DNA of 64,000 bases, taken from assembly GCF_030272615.1 (NCBI RefSeq), contig NC_081407.1, positions 149,915,744-149,979,743 of the forward strand, in the 5' to 3' direction. The notes beneath the pieces are model-generated. The model ran no database searches and was not told where the DNA came from. It saw only the letters and a list, made by a program, of their open reading frames with translations. The position numbers were made by a program, and so were the translations under genes. Shown in pieces: positions 44,873-55,655 of the stretch. How positions within the stretch are numbered: position 1 is the first letter of the stretch; each line of letters opens with the position of its first letter. The stretch is from Cryptomeria japonica. Lineage: Eukaryota; Streptophyta; Pinopsida; Cupressales; Cupressaceae.

Positions 44873-46158
44873 AATCTATGTAAGACCCTCAGAAATGGTC
44901 ACTTCGAGGGACTGAAGGAGCTGGATGAGAGTTAGCTCAAATTCTTTGTAGTATGGAGTGCAATTCTCTTTCAAGGATGGATCTATTGGTCTGGGGTAAG
45001 GGTTTGGATCTATTGGCATGGGGTAATGATTTGACAGGTAAGTACTTAGTCATTTCTAGGTACCTGGAGCTTGATAGGCATATGTTTGGGGGTGTAGGAG
45101 TTACATGGTGAAAACAGATGTGGAACAAATTTTGTTGGCCCAAGTGTATTTTTCTCTTATGGTTGGTTGGTCAAAATAGATGTCTCACCTAGGATAATTT
45201 GTCCAAGCATGGCTTCCACGAACCTTCTATTTTTGTGTTGTCTTACTAGTGAAGAATGTACCTATCATCTTTTCTTTCAATGTTCTTTTTGTTAGAATAT
45301 TTGGCATCTATGGTGGGAAATTTGGAATTAGGCTTTCTTGCATGCTTCCTCCATGGCCGAGTTTTTGGATCACCTGGGTCATCCTCCTATTAAGACCTCT
45401 TTTATTGGGTTGCTTGTCTTTTGTGGCCCTCTTTCATTATATATCATCTTTGGTTAGAATAGAATCCTAAGATTTTTCAAGGTGCAAAGTTGGTTGTTAA
45501 ATAATTGTGGAGGAAAATTGTTAATACTCTTTAGAAAACAGTCTCAACTAAGTGTGATCTTTCTGGTGCAGTGGATCATAGTGATGTAGGTATTCTTCAA
45601 AGGTTGAGTTTTTCTAGTGGTGGGTGATGCAGGCCAATTACACGGACCAGATGTAGATAGTCTCAGAGGAAGATTAATCGTGTAGGTTGATCTCTTCTTC
45701 CTCTTCAAGGAGTTCTAAAGATCAATACTAATGGCTTCTCTAGGGAGAATCCTAGTCATGCAAGTATAGGTGGTATTGGTAGAGATAACTCTGGTGTTGT
45801 TCAATTTCTCTTTTTCATTTATAAAGGGTTTCATACAAATAGTTTCATGGAAGCCCTTGCCATTTTGTATGTAATGGAGCGAGATTGTGCTCTTGGATGG
45901 AAATGAATTGTTTATGAATTTGATTCATAAGTGGTGGTGCATATGGTGAATGAACAACATTTGGATTATGTTAATTGGCATTTAGTTGTGGTTATTCAGA
46001 AAATTCTATGGTTAAGTAGGTCTTTTGACTCAATTACTATTTTTTCACATTCCTCAAGATTGGAATAGAGTAGCAGATTGTAAACTTCATTTGTGATTAT
46101 TTATTTTTTTACCACTTTTGGAAAAGAAAAAAAAAAAGAAAAGGAAAATCTATGTAAG
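44873..46158 (+). mobile_element. 5'-truncated LINE with 12-bp target-site duplication
   Basis: AATCTATGTAAG is found at 44873-44884 and 46147-46158, flanking 44885-46146. The 3' end is A-rich (GAAAAAAAAAAAG). Uninterrupted modules read AATCTATTTAAGACTTTAAATC, and here the sequence resumes correctly after the second copy. The content matches the LINE at 32559-34879 from its position about 33600 onward, so both belong to one family. Confidence 0.85.
44890..46090 (+). pseudogene. LINE ORF2 remnant: zf-RVT and RNase H
   Basis: The translation shows QMWNKFCWPKCIFLLWL (zf-RVT start), a degraded Cys region, a GVLKINTNGFSRENPSHAS block (RNase H start; the usual DG reads NG, as in its relative at 34368), GGIGRDNSGVVQF, MEALAILYVMERDCALGW and an EFDS.VVVHMV block. 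There are many stops (for example 45098, 45188, 45250) and frame changes. It is inactive. Confidence 0.8.
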
Positions 46159-46733
46159 GCTATAAAATCTAAGTAATACTTACAAAATAATAAATATTTG
46201 AATAGGTCAATTTTATTTTTCTTTTTTATTATAAAAATAAGTAAGATTACATAAATGTCAAGATTTATGTTTTTATACAATGAAGTGCAACAATTTGAGT
46301 AGGCATACATCCAACTACAAATTCACCTTTAGCTAAGCAACCTCGTGCAAGGGGATCTCATCCCTGAAAGTCACTTAGGTGTTTAATTGAACAAACCTTA
46401 GGAGTTTGAACCTTGGTAGATTACTTTTCTCAATAGTTTAACTTTTCAAATAATTGGTGCTTTTAGTAGCAGCCTAGGTTGTGTTGGGATACGTGGAGTT
46501 AAATGCAATAGTGTTGGTTTTGTCTATTTCTTTTTTCTTTGTGATACAAGGATCAGTTTTCATAGTTTATTACACTCGAAAGATCATAAATTGAGCATCC
46601 CTATCCTCTACTCAATTTTCATAGTTTCTTTTGATGCATAAAGATAGTAAGTTTGTGGTAAACTTAGTTGAATTTTAATCATTTAAACTTTAGTCACAAC
46701 TACACACACACACATGTATATATATTTGTATAT

Positions 46734-46769
<36 letters not shown>

Positions 46770-46809
46770 CTATATCTATATTCATACACACACACACATC
46801 TACAAATAC

Positions 46810-46864
<55 letters not shown>

Positions 46865-47535
46865 AATATACATATACATGCATGAATACATACATATAAT
46901 TAATTATTTTTTATGTTTGTATAGTAAAGACAACGATAGCATGACGTATAATGTATTTTGAATCTCTTGCATTATTGTCACATGCCTTTTGTGACAATTA
47001 TTTGGTTTTGGAAAAGAAGAGAGCCAATGAAACCTTGAATAGAGAAAGTACATATTTCTTAGAGAATACAATGATTTGTTGATGTGCTGATGTGATATTT
47101 TATGATTTTACTTTTTAGATTTAAAAAATATATTTCATTTAATTATGAGTAGTCATCATCAATAATAACAACTTTAAAGTCATAGCTATTGATGCAATAT
47201 TGTAAAAAATATTAAACATTAAATCAAAAAATACTATAACAACTACTAAAATACCTTCAACTACTGAATTGATTCTCCCCCTAGATATTATTTATAATAC
47301 TCATTTAAAATATAACTGAGACAACATTCAATATACTTTTTTACTGCTATGATAAAATTTCTTTGATTTATACAACCACCATCAAATTTAAACCTAAGGA
47401 GTATCAAATTTGGGCCGAAGTAGTAGCATCCCTAGAGAGAATGTGAGGGACCATGAAAAGATCGGGTAGTCATAGGTACTAGGTTACAAATTTTTCAATG
47501 TGTACAGTTAATAAAATGGTTGGTGGGTTGAATAC
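46159..47535. other. Module debris, microsatellite, LOR upstream fragment
   Basis: 46159-46660 contains a decayed RNase H/3'-end module (GTGGAGTTAAATGCAATAGTGTTGG, CTCTACTCAATTTTCATAGTTTC). A microsatellite follows at 46700-46870. 47400-47490 is a fragment of the LOR upstream module (GGGCCGAAGTAGTAGCATCCC, CATAGGTACTAGG) from which the small-ORF part is deleted. 47490-47535 is the left flank of the DNA transposon. No gene is seen. Confidence 0.55.
46705..46870 (+). repeat. Microsatellite cluster (TACA)n and (CA)n
   Basis: (TACA)n runs from about 46738 to 46768 and (CA)n without interruption from about 46814 to 46862. The Thr/His and Cys/Val ORFs on both strands here are artefacts. Confidence 0.95.
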
Positions 47536-47537
47536 TA

Positions 47538-47560
47538 GGAGAGAGGGGCCAATACGTGTG
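47538..47560 (+). repeat. Left terminal inverted repeat
   Basis: First 23 bases of the transposon, agreeing with the reverse complement of 55656-55678 at 18 positions. Adjacent TA at 47536-47537 is the target duplication. Confidence 0.8.
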
Positions 47561-48708
47561 CGGGGTCCAGAAGGTGATATATAACATGTGCACCATGGGC
47601 CCCACACATGACCGCCCTATCTGGGAAAACTTGCGCAACCACACACCAAAAACATAACAAAAAAAATTGAATAAATATTCACATTAAACATAACATCTTT
47701 CAGGCCATACATGTCTCCATTACCAAAAACAACATAAAACATTGCATAACATTTGGAAATATTAAAACATGCATTTGCGAAATAAATATATGTCAACGTG
47801 GGCACTTTCACGTGCCACCATGCCAAAGAGTGGGCCCCTCTAACAAAATTAAAGAGTTGTTGTAAAACTTTTAAACATGACCAAGTTTTTGTTATGCGCA
47901 CTCAGCCGCCAATAAAAAAAGCATAACATAAACATTAATATTGCCAACAGGGCACGTGTGGACCCAATTGTGACCCTTCACACAACACATTTTGGTTGGT
48001 TTGGGTCCACGTGGGCGTCATGACACCTCCTTCCCCTTGCATAGTACCCAACAATTTGTCCCCTGTGTACAACCCGTCTCGTCTCCTTCACATCGCTTAC
48101 AGTGCATTTAGTTATCTATACATGCCAACTCCCACCTACAACGATGGCAAAAACTGTGTAAGGCCACCAAATTCCAGCCAAAAATAATCAAATCAGGCTT
48201 AAATGGATTACTTCTGCAAATTCAATGGACAAACAATGCAAATTCAAATTTCAAATTCGAAACAACACATTAAAAAGGGGGAAACCACGCAGTCCATTTA
48301 TAAAAAAGAAACTCTCATCTCATTGCAAGAGCCAGGTTTGAAAGAAATATAGTGCAAGAGAAAAATAGAAAGAAAAAACACGAAGTGGCAAACACGTACA
48401 CTAGTCGACCAAATTCAACAAAAACACATGGGTATTGTTCTTGTTACCATACATATTTTTCTACATCACACTATTATTTCACATTTTCTCCTTTACGAAC
48501 TATATAAACTATAACGTTTAATCCAAAACATTTCAAAGCATTCCTAGAAACCATTCCCAAGCATTCCCACAAACCATTCCCAAGTATTGACAGGGATTCC
48601 CAGAAACCATTCCCACTAAAATTTACGTATTATGTTACTTTAAAATTAAAAACATTGAGAAATATAATGTGTACCAAAAATGTGTCACACATACACACAT
48701 ATATTCAT
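47561..48708. other. Left subterminal region of the transposon
   Basis: No gene is seen. It contains several GTGGGCCC/GTGGACCC/GGGTCCAC words (about 47606, 47829, 47956, 48005) that also occur near the right end (about 55449, 55615), plausible transposase-binding repeats. From 48530 to 48620 CATTCCCA(A/G)..ATTCCCA repeats occur (four near copies of AAACCATTCCCA). Confidence 0.5.
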
Positions 48709-49434
48709 TCAGTCCTGCACTCGCTTCTTTTTCTTGGGCGACGGGACGTAGTCTTTGTCGTCGACGGACTCCTCAGGAACCTCTGGTACGTTGTACCAAT
48801 AACCAGTGTCATCTGCACCTCCCACCTCAACTGTACCTCCCAATGTTCCCTCACCTCCCGCCTCACCTGCACCTCCCAACGTTCCCTCACCTCCCGCTTC
48901 ACCTGCACCACCCGACATTCCTTCATTTGTCTTCTTCCTCTCAATGAACCACATCTCTAGCATCATCCATCCAAGTGTGGTTTTGATAAACATTGCCTTG
49001 CGGTCCATCCCCACTTACCATTGAAAGAAGGGAAAAAAATTAGGACCCCCACAACCCGGTTCTCACTTACGCACTTCAAACCCAAGCCCTAGAACAGTCG
49101 TTAGGACAAGTTGATCAAGATTGAGTAGCCATTCATCATCCACAATTTCTTTCAACAACCTTATAACTTTCTCTGAAATTTTCCCAATCTACCAATCCCA
49201 AGCCGCCACCATGGCCACGATGTCCGCATTCATTTGGTACTGGTGATCTGTGTTCATGAAATAGTCACCCAGAAATAATTTCAAGTACCGAAGAAATCTG
49301 TCATCCCCGAACTTGAATACAGCCTTCAACCTTTTATCGATGATCTTGCCCCTAAAGGCTAGATTTTGCTTCATTGTGTAAAGGGTGAAGGTGGCTTCCA
49401 TGTCTTTTGCAAACACTACACATGTCGGGTGCAT
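48709..49434 (-). CDS. Unrecognised transposon ORF with intron, Gly/Glu-rich repeat and Lys tail
   Basis: On the minus strand an ORF starts at 49434 (MHPTCVVFAKDMEATF) and continues through KQNLAFRGKIIDKRLKAVFK, FLRYLKLFLGDYFMN and AAWDW. One TAG (49191-49189) interrupts it, after which the frame goes on (IGKISEKVIRLLKEIVDDEW, VLGLGFEV) to a strong donor (GTGC|GTAAGT, intron starting 49070). An acceptor at 49014 restores the frame: DRKAMFIKTTLGWMML, two copies of GGAGEAGGEGTLG and a third degenerate one, then a tail with SPKKKKRVQD ending at 48709. The tail looks like a nuclear localisation signal. About 220 residues in all. I recognise no family; it is transcribed away from the transposase. 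The intron is inferred from consensus only. Confidence 0.5.
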
Positions 49435-49728
49435 AGATGAAGAAACCTTTTGGATTTATGCAGGGAATGTTTTTTTAACTAACTGAAACTATATCCCACC
49501 AACACATTAAATAACAACTTCACTGCTTTGTCTTACATTTTTTTTAATAATTGCCTCCAGATTTATTCTCTCTCTTCATCTTGTTTCATTTATTGAGCAA
49601 TTAATAATTGTGTCCCTTCACAATTGTCATGTGTATACAATTAATACATGCACAACTATATACAAGGTGGCTGCCAGCTTTCACCCTTTGTCATGTATAC
49701 AGTTGATTTGGCTTCCTCCTATCAACAG

Positions 49729-49958
49729 ATGGGGTCCACATATATATGGGTTGTATATGTATGAATACCTTTCTATGGGGTCCACATATACATGGGTTGT
49801 ATATGTATGAATACCTTTTTATGGGGTCCACATATACATGGGTTGTATATGTATGAATACCTTTCTATGGGGTCCACATATACATGCGTTGTATATGTAT
49901 GAATACCTTTCTATGGGGTCCACATATATATGGGCTCCAATTATGTATTAATACCTTT
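49729..49958 (+). repeat. 46-bp tandem repeat, about 5 copies
   Basis: ATGGGGTCCACATATA starts at 49729, 49775, 49821, 49867 and 49913, an exact 46-base period. The units also contain GTATATGTATGAATACC. The first and last are the most diverged. Each unit carries GGGGTCCAC, close to the GGGTCCAC words near both transposon ends. Confidence 0.95.
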
Positions 49959-49989
49959 AAGAACATACAAACACATATTCATATATATA

Positions 49990-50020
49990 CGCACACACAC
50001 AAACACACACACATACATAT

Positions 50021-50059
<39 letters not shown>

Positions 50060-50131
50060 TGTGATTATATATAAATTCAGATATATGTGCATACATTTAT
50101 ACATTGAAACATATTTGAGTATATATGTGTC

Positions 50132-50207
<76 letters not shown>

Positions 50208-50226
50208 GTATGTGTGTGTGTGTGTG
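49990..50226 (+). repeat. (CA)n followed by (GT)n microsatellites
   Basis: (CA)n with interruptions from about 49990 to 50059; (GT)n from about 50137 to 50204, then TACGTA and more GT to 50226. The two arms are mutually complementary, so a long hairpin is possible. Confidence 0.95.
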
Positions 50227-50512
50227 ACGACAAGCTTCACTATTCACACATATATATGTTTGTCAATCTGTAGATTGGCATAAGACTTACTCTGCAATTG
50301 CAGACCAATTCAATATATGCATTCATAGACATGTACAACTGTTTAGCAATTCCATACCAATCTAATTTTTGAATTCAAAGAACATGTAGAAATGCATGTC
50401 AATTACTCTACATGTATGTATATACATATGATAATGGGCATGTATGTATATACAGATTAAAATAATGTTTTGAGATCACATGCAAAGTTTGTAATATATA
50501 GCATGATGCAGC

Positions 50513-51203
50513 TTGACAATGATACATTCCAGACAATGCACATGGATACAGCAGAGTGTGGAAATATCAAACATAGATCAACGCTATCAGATTGTAAAAA
50601 AATATCAATATGAGAATCAAAACTATCTCAAGGTCCACGATATTCTAACAAGTGAAGGTCTTGTCGAAACCCTATCTCCAGACGATATTGATTATGAAAT
50701 CCAGAACTATCTCTATGAAACTTTCACCACCTCACACTCTGCTATTCCACCCACAGAATGGCTTGTTAACATCCCATATCCTTGAATCCAAGCACAGCAA
50801 GAGTGGTTAGCCAGTCATGGTTATCATGTTGACCAATTCTTTCTCTGTCCATACCCCTGTGATTATCTTGTTTTCCCCACAAGATCTTATTTATTTTCAA
50901 AATTATTAACTTAGCCTCCAATCATGGCAGACTAGCTATATCAATAGATTTTTCTTAGAAAACTATGGTCCTCTAGTCCAAGAATGCTCTCAAAACCTGT
51001 CCTAGCAACGCCTGCTTTGTACAGTAGTGGATGAACAAATCCCATCATGGATTTTTACCAAAATATACATCCAACCTAATTGTAAGCCGAATAGCCCTTG
51101 TCGTCTATATAGTCAAGTATTTCTTTGGAAAGAACACAGACTAGCTACACCCCCACATCTAGAAGACCCAGAAGGTTTCGACCATGAATCCATACCAGAA
51201 TAG
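50513..51203 (+). pseudogene. Unrecognised transposon coding region, broken
   Basis: The plus-strand ORF 50513-50785 (QRYQIVKKYQYENQNYL, SDD-like LSPDDIDYEIQNYLYE, PPTEWLVNIPYP) ends at a TGA. Its frame continues coherently (QAQQEWLASHGYHVDQFFL, YPCDYLVFPTRSYLF). After a one-base shift near 50910, coding-like sequence goes on (WQTSYINRFFLENYGPLV, TVVDEQIPSWIFTKIYIQP, SQVFLWKEHRLATPPHLED) to a stop at 51201-51203. That gives about 230 residues with two or three breaks. The many aromatic residues and even composition argue for a once-real protein. I do not recognise the family. It lies upstream of the transposase in the same direction. Confidence 0.45.
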
Positions 51204-51592
51204 GTGTCCAATACAAAAAACAATAAAACAATTGTCCAGTACACAAAACAATCAAATAATTGCTAAATTTTTGAGTTTCGTAAAAGGGAACCATATTCCT
51301 ACTATTCAAGCTTCGTTGACTTGTTGCACCTTGTTGTCATTCAATTTGTAATTGTACATTCATTCCATCTCAAGCATCACTATTGGCACTGATCAACACT
51401 CATCGATATACAAAATGACATGGTTGGTTCGATCTCAGAGTATTCGGATTCAAAAGAGTGTAGCTGATATTAATCTTCATAAAAGATTGAATGGCTAACA
51501 TAAACTTATTCATATTAGTCATGGTGGCTTATATTTATTAAACACTATTTCAATGGATAACATTCATGTTCATGTTGTTATGTGCAAACAAG
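51204..51592. other. Spacer before the transposase
   Basis: AT-rich sequence without an ORF or motif, separating the unknown coding region from the transposase start. It may include an intron or promoter, but no signal is clear. Confidence 0.4.
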
Positions 51593-53094
51593 ATGTCTCA
51601 TCATTCTTCAAAGAGATCAGCATGCACAAGGGTGAATTCACAAAAAAGGGGTGTCACTTTCAATGTTGAAGCAGAAGCCCCACCTCTTGTTCAAACCCAA
51701 GAAGACCTTATACCCCCAACAGAAGGTGATCTAAATGATTGTCCTATCTCAGCTACGATGGACGAACCTAGTCCACCTTCAACTTTAATAAAAGTAATAA
51801 TGCAACAGAAGTTGTGGTTGGCAATAGACATGGAATGTGCACTCCAAGATGCTGAGGACAACGACATGTCCATACAGGGTGCATCAAGGAAGTGAGGCAT
51901 CCCAACTACAACACTATCAAAATGGTTGGGTGGTCTAACCACCACATCTTAAAAAGGTCCACCAATCATCCTCACGTATCTAGAAGAAGAGGAGATTGTG
52001 CAGTGGTGCCAAGAGATGGTTGGATGTGGTCATGGCCTTGAAATCATAAACTTGAAGGCAGTTGTCTCTCATATTTGTGAGGGTAGACCAACCCCTTTCA
52101 AGGATGGCATTCCTGGCAACTCATGGTGGTCTAGATTTAAGGCCACACATTATGAACTCATCTTGAGGATGGCCGAAGGCCTCGGCAAAGATCAGGCACT
52201 ATGTCTTAGACCAACAGTTGTTTCTATTTTTTATGAGACATTGTCGAAAGCATATGTTGATAATCCATATGGTCCTTCTTGCATTTGGAACTGTGATGAA
52301 ACATAAGATATGGCCAGCAGAAATGGGGCAAAGAGGGTGCTTGCGAGGAGAGGAAGTCGGAACGTGTGTTATATACCTCTGAAGAGTCATGAGTGGATCA
52401 CAATTCTTTGTTGCATTAATGCTTTCGGACAAAGCATTCTAGGGTTCTACCTGTTCAAAGGCAAGAGGCAGTTACAGAATTACATAGCTATTTAATGCGA
52501 ACCTGGTTCTTGCATGGCAGCGCAACAACATGGTGGATGACCAAGGAACTATTCATGAATTGATTGCACCACTTCAAGCGCTCCGTCCTTGGGGGTGTAT
52601 CACCAACGAATAGGTTCTTTTTTATATTCAACAACCACAACAGCCATGTTGCATTGCCAACCATCCAAGAGGCAAGGATCCTGGGCATAGACTTGCTGAC
52701 ATTGCCAGCTCACACATCTCACAAATTGCAACCACTTGATGTGAGTGTATTCTCTCTATTCAAAACATACTTCAAATCAAAAAGAGCCGCATGGATAGCA
52801 AGGTTCCCCAATCTAGAAATCGGAAGGGTTGAACTAGCAGAATTGAGCAGCAAGTCTTTGGCCAAGGCATTGACTATTTCAAACATTATTGCGGGATTCA
52901 AAAGGATAGGTATATGGCCCCTCAATCATGATGCTCTTTCCCAATACATGCATCCCAGCACCACATTCCACATTAATGATGAGGAAGACGCATCTGCAGT
53001 GCAAAACATGCTCAGCCTTTTGAGAGTCCATTTTTCCCCAGAAGTGGTTGCAGAAAATACTGCAGCCATCTATCAAACAAATTCAACTACATAG
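51593..53094 (+). pseudogene. Pogo/CENP-B-like transposase, broken
   Basis: About 500 codons. N-terminal psq-type helix-turn-helix (ALQDAEDNDMSIQGASRK, GIPTTTLSKWLGG), then a CENP-B-type DNA-binding region (EEEIVQWCQEMVG, GNSWWSRFKATH). The DDE core follows: WNCDET with the first Asp; NGAKRVLARRGSRNV; FIFNNHNSHVA where the family has DGH or DNH with the second Asp; and LPAHTSHKLQPLDVSVFS with the third. The second Asp position reads Asn. Stops at 51893, 51950, 52304 and 52493 and a frameshift near 52530 break the frame. The transposase would cut at the terminal repeats and insert at TA, fitting the ends seen here. A truncated C-terminus is not evident. Confidence 0.85.
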
Positions 53095-54720
53095 ACATGT
53101 GTAAATACATAGACATGTGCATACACATTTGCACATACATGCCACTATTCATGTCTAACGGTTTGAGGGTTTCTAATTTACTGCTTATATATTATTTGAA
53201 AGAAACAATACTAGTTGCAATGAAGCATGACAGGTATTAAGTATTTCATTTTTAAACATTCAAAATTTAATTTAAAGCATTGGGGACATCAAAACATTGA
53301 AACTGTTGAAACATGACAAGTATAGAAACTATTGAAACATGACAACATTGAAACTATTGAAACTTGAAAACTATTGAAACATGACAATTATTAATAAGTT
53401 CATTGAAAGAAGAACAGTAAAAATATCTTCACAACTAACTCTCAATCAACCAAATAAACTTCATTTAATTGAGTCTAAGCCCTTGGACATGTAACCATTC
53501 AAGAATTGAATGTACATTTAAGCATTGAAGCAATGAATTGAAATTTGTTAAAAATTGATACAATGAAACCATTGAAACAGTGAAACCCTTCAAACCATTG
53601 AAAGCATTCAAACCCACAAACCCTGAAACTCAAAAAGACTCAAACATTCGAATATTCAAATATTCACTTGAACCATTGAAACCGAGAAACCCAAAAACCC
53701 TCAAAAATTCCAACATTTGACAAATTCAAACATTTACACCATTGAAACATTTGCACCATTGAAACATTCGACAAGTTCAATTATTTGCACCATTGAATAA
53801 CTTAAAGCATTGGGGATGTCAAAACATTGAAACTATTCAAACATAACAACTATTGAAACTATTGAAACATGACAAGTATTGAAACTTTTGAAACTATTGA
53901 AACTTAACAACATTGAAACTATTGAAACATGACAACCATTAATGATTTCACTGAAAGAAGAACAATAAAAGTATCTTGACAACTAACTCACAATCAACCA
54001 AATAAACTTCATTTAATTGAGTGTAAACCCTCAGACATGTAACCATTCAAGTATTGAATGTACATTTAAGCATTGAAGCAATGTCTTGAAATTTGTTAAA
54101 AATTGAGACAATGAAACCATTCAAATAGTGAAACCCTTCGAACCATTGAAATTATTCAAACCCACAAACCCTAAAACTCACAAAGACTCAAAAATTCCAA
54201 TATTCAAATATTCACTTGAACCATTCAAACCGAGAAACCCAGAAACCCTCAAAAATTCCAACATTCGACAAATTCAAACATTTGCACCATTGAAACATTT
54301 GACAAATTCAATTATTTGCACCATTGAAACCCTAATCAATCTCTTGAAAAGTGAAACAATGAAACCCTTGGAAACCGAAGGCATTGAACTCTCCAAAGCA
54401 TTCGAGCATTGAAACCATGTAACAAAGGAAACCCTAAAAACCCTATACCCTCAACCATTCGAGCATTGAAACCATTAAAACAGTGAGTGAATTCAAAAGC
54501 CTTCGAGAAATTGGAACATTGAAACATTTGAAACACTGAAACCCTTGAACATTCAATCAATGAAACCCTTCCAAGCGAAAACCATTCAACTCTGCAAAGC
54601 ATTGTAATAATTCCAACATATATCACTTCAAACCCTCAAACCCTCAAACAAAATTCAGTTCGACATCAATTAGAAGCCATCGATACAAACAACGATGCAA
54701 GAAATGTAAACCCATTTGGT
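53095..54720 (+). repeat. ATTGAAAC-rich repeat field with a 530-bp tandem duplication
   Basis: The region is built from ATTGAAAC, ATTCAAAC and AACCCT words. Within it, 53278-53807 and 53808 to about 54335 are two diverged copies of a 530-bp unit (landmarks CATTGGGGA, ACTAACTC.CAATCAACCAAATAAACTTC, GAAGCAATG). ORFs such as 54128-54412 are products of the repeat. No gene is seen. Confidence 0.85.
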
Positions 54721-55655
54721 TGTAGTAGTGAGCAAAAAAAAGAATAGAGAAGCTTGAACATAGGATTATGACTCCATTTTGGCATGTAATTGTGTTCCAG
54801 AACACATCATGTTGTGCTCAGAAACACAAAGACCTGCAGAAAGATAGAGAATGAGAAAAAAAATACCAAAATAGTAAAGGGAAGTAGCCTTCAAATAAAA
54901 AACGAAATCGACATGCCTTAGTGAGGACATTTCTTCATCTGGGTCGAAGGGGGAGTCATCGTTGGTCTGCCGCAACCACCGCAACGTGTCCTTGTCACAG
55001 CAGAACCCTGCAAAAACCAAAGGAAACATCAAACAGTTGAAGGAGGGCAAAAAAATCGAGCAAAGTCCAAAATTCGCAGGAGAAAAACAAATCCTTTACC
55101 TAGCCGAAGGTGCGCACGTTCTGGGTCCTTGCCGATTTGGTTGCATGCCATGGCGAACAAGAGGTGAGGTGATGGAAACCCTTCAATGGACAAAGTGCAC
55201 GAAATGGACGACCTTTCGCAGGAGCAAAATGTGAGGAGACAAATTCTATGAATGCGTCTCTGCTCGAAAAACGTGATGGGGCAACTGGACACAGGGTGAG
55301 TGGATGCGGAGTTAATGTGGTAGGTTGGAAAGTTTGAAAGTGGCAGCGACATTTTTGGAGGGAGAGTTTGGTGAAATGGGTTGCCGTCTACAAATTTGCC
55401 ACACATAAATCGCGTTCGAGAGTGGCAGAAGATGTGGACAGCTAACAAAGTGGGCCCACCAAAGTTCCAGTCGAGGGTACAAAATGGCACTATTTCACCA
55501 CCTTAGAACAATGCACATCGGACATGTGGCAAAACAAATGACTAGCCTTCCACCTCACGATTTTGGGTTGCCAAGTCACCGGTTGAGCTAGGCGAGGGTC
55601 AAAGTTGGTCTCTGGGTCCACATGGTGTGCCACATGGACCCCTGAAGTTAGGGTG
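54721..55655. other. Right subterminal region of the transposon
   Basis: GC-richer than the window. Minus-strand ORFs at 54766-55050 and 55029-55490 overlap and have no motifs. Part of 54760-55260 resembles intron-exon gene structure (splice-like CAG/GTAAAG around 54835 and 55095), but I cannot name a product. GTGGGCCC words near 55449 match the left subterminal region. Confidence 0.35.

Larger units (their letters stand above)
49435..50512. other. Transposon intergenic region with tandem and simple repeats
   Basis: The region between the divergent coding parts. It holds a 46-bp tandem repeat (49729-49958) and CA and GT microsatellites (49990-50226), then AT-rich sequence with CATGTATGTATATACA words. 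If both genes were once active, their promoters would be here. No gene is seen. Confidence 0.6.

Noticed and set aside
46738-46862. Possible CRISPR-like array
   Set aside because: Regular simple repeats without spacers in a plant nuclear context; they are microsatellites.
46668-46899. His/Thr- and Cys/Val-rich ORFs
   Set aside because: Pure translation of CA/TACA microsatellites.
48655-49024. Pro-rich plus-strand ORFs opposite the accessory gene
   Set aside because: They are the reverse reading of the Gly/Glu repeat; the minus strand gives a longer coherent protein with a plausible intron.
54128-54412. Lys/Pro-rich ORF of 94 codons
   Set aside because: Encoded by ATTGAAAC/AACCCT repeat words in the tandem field.
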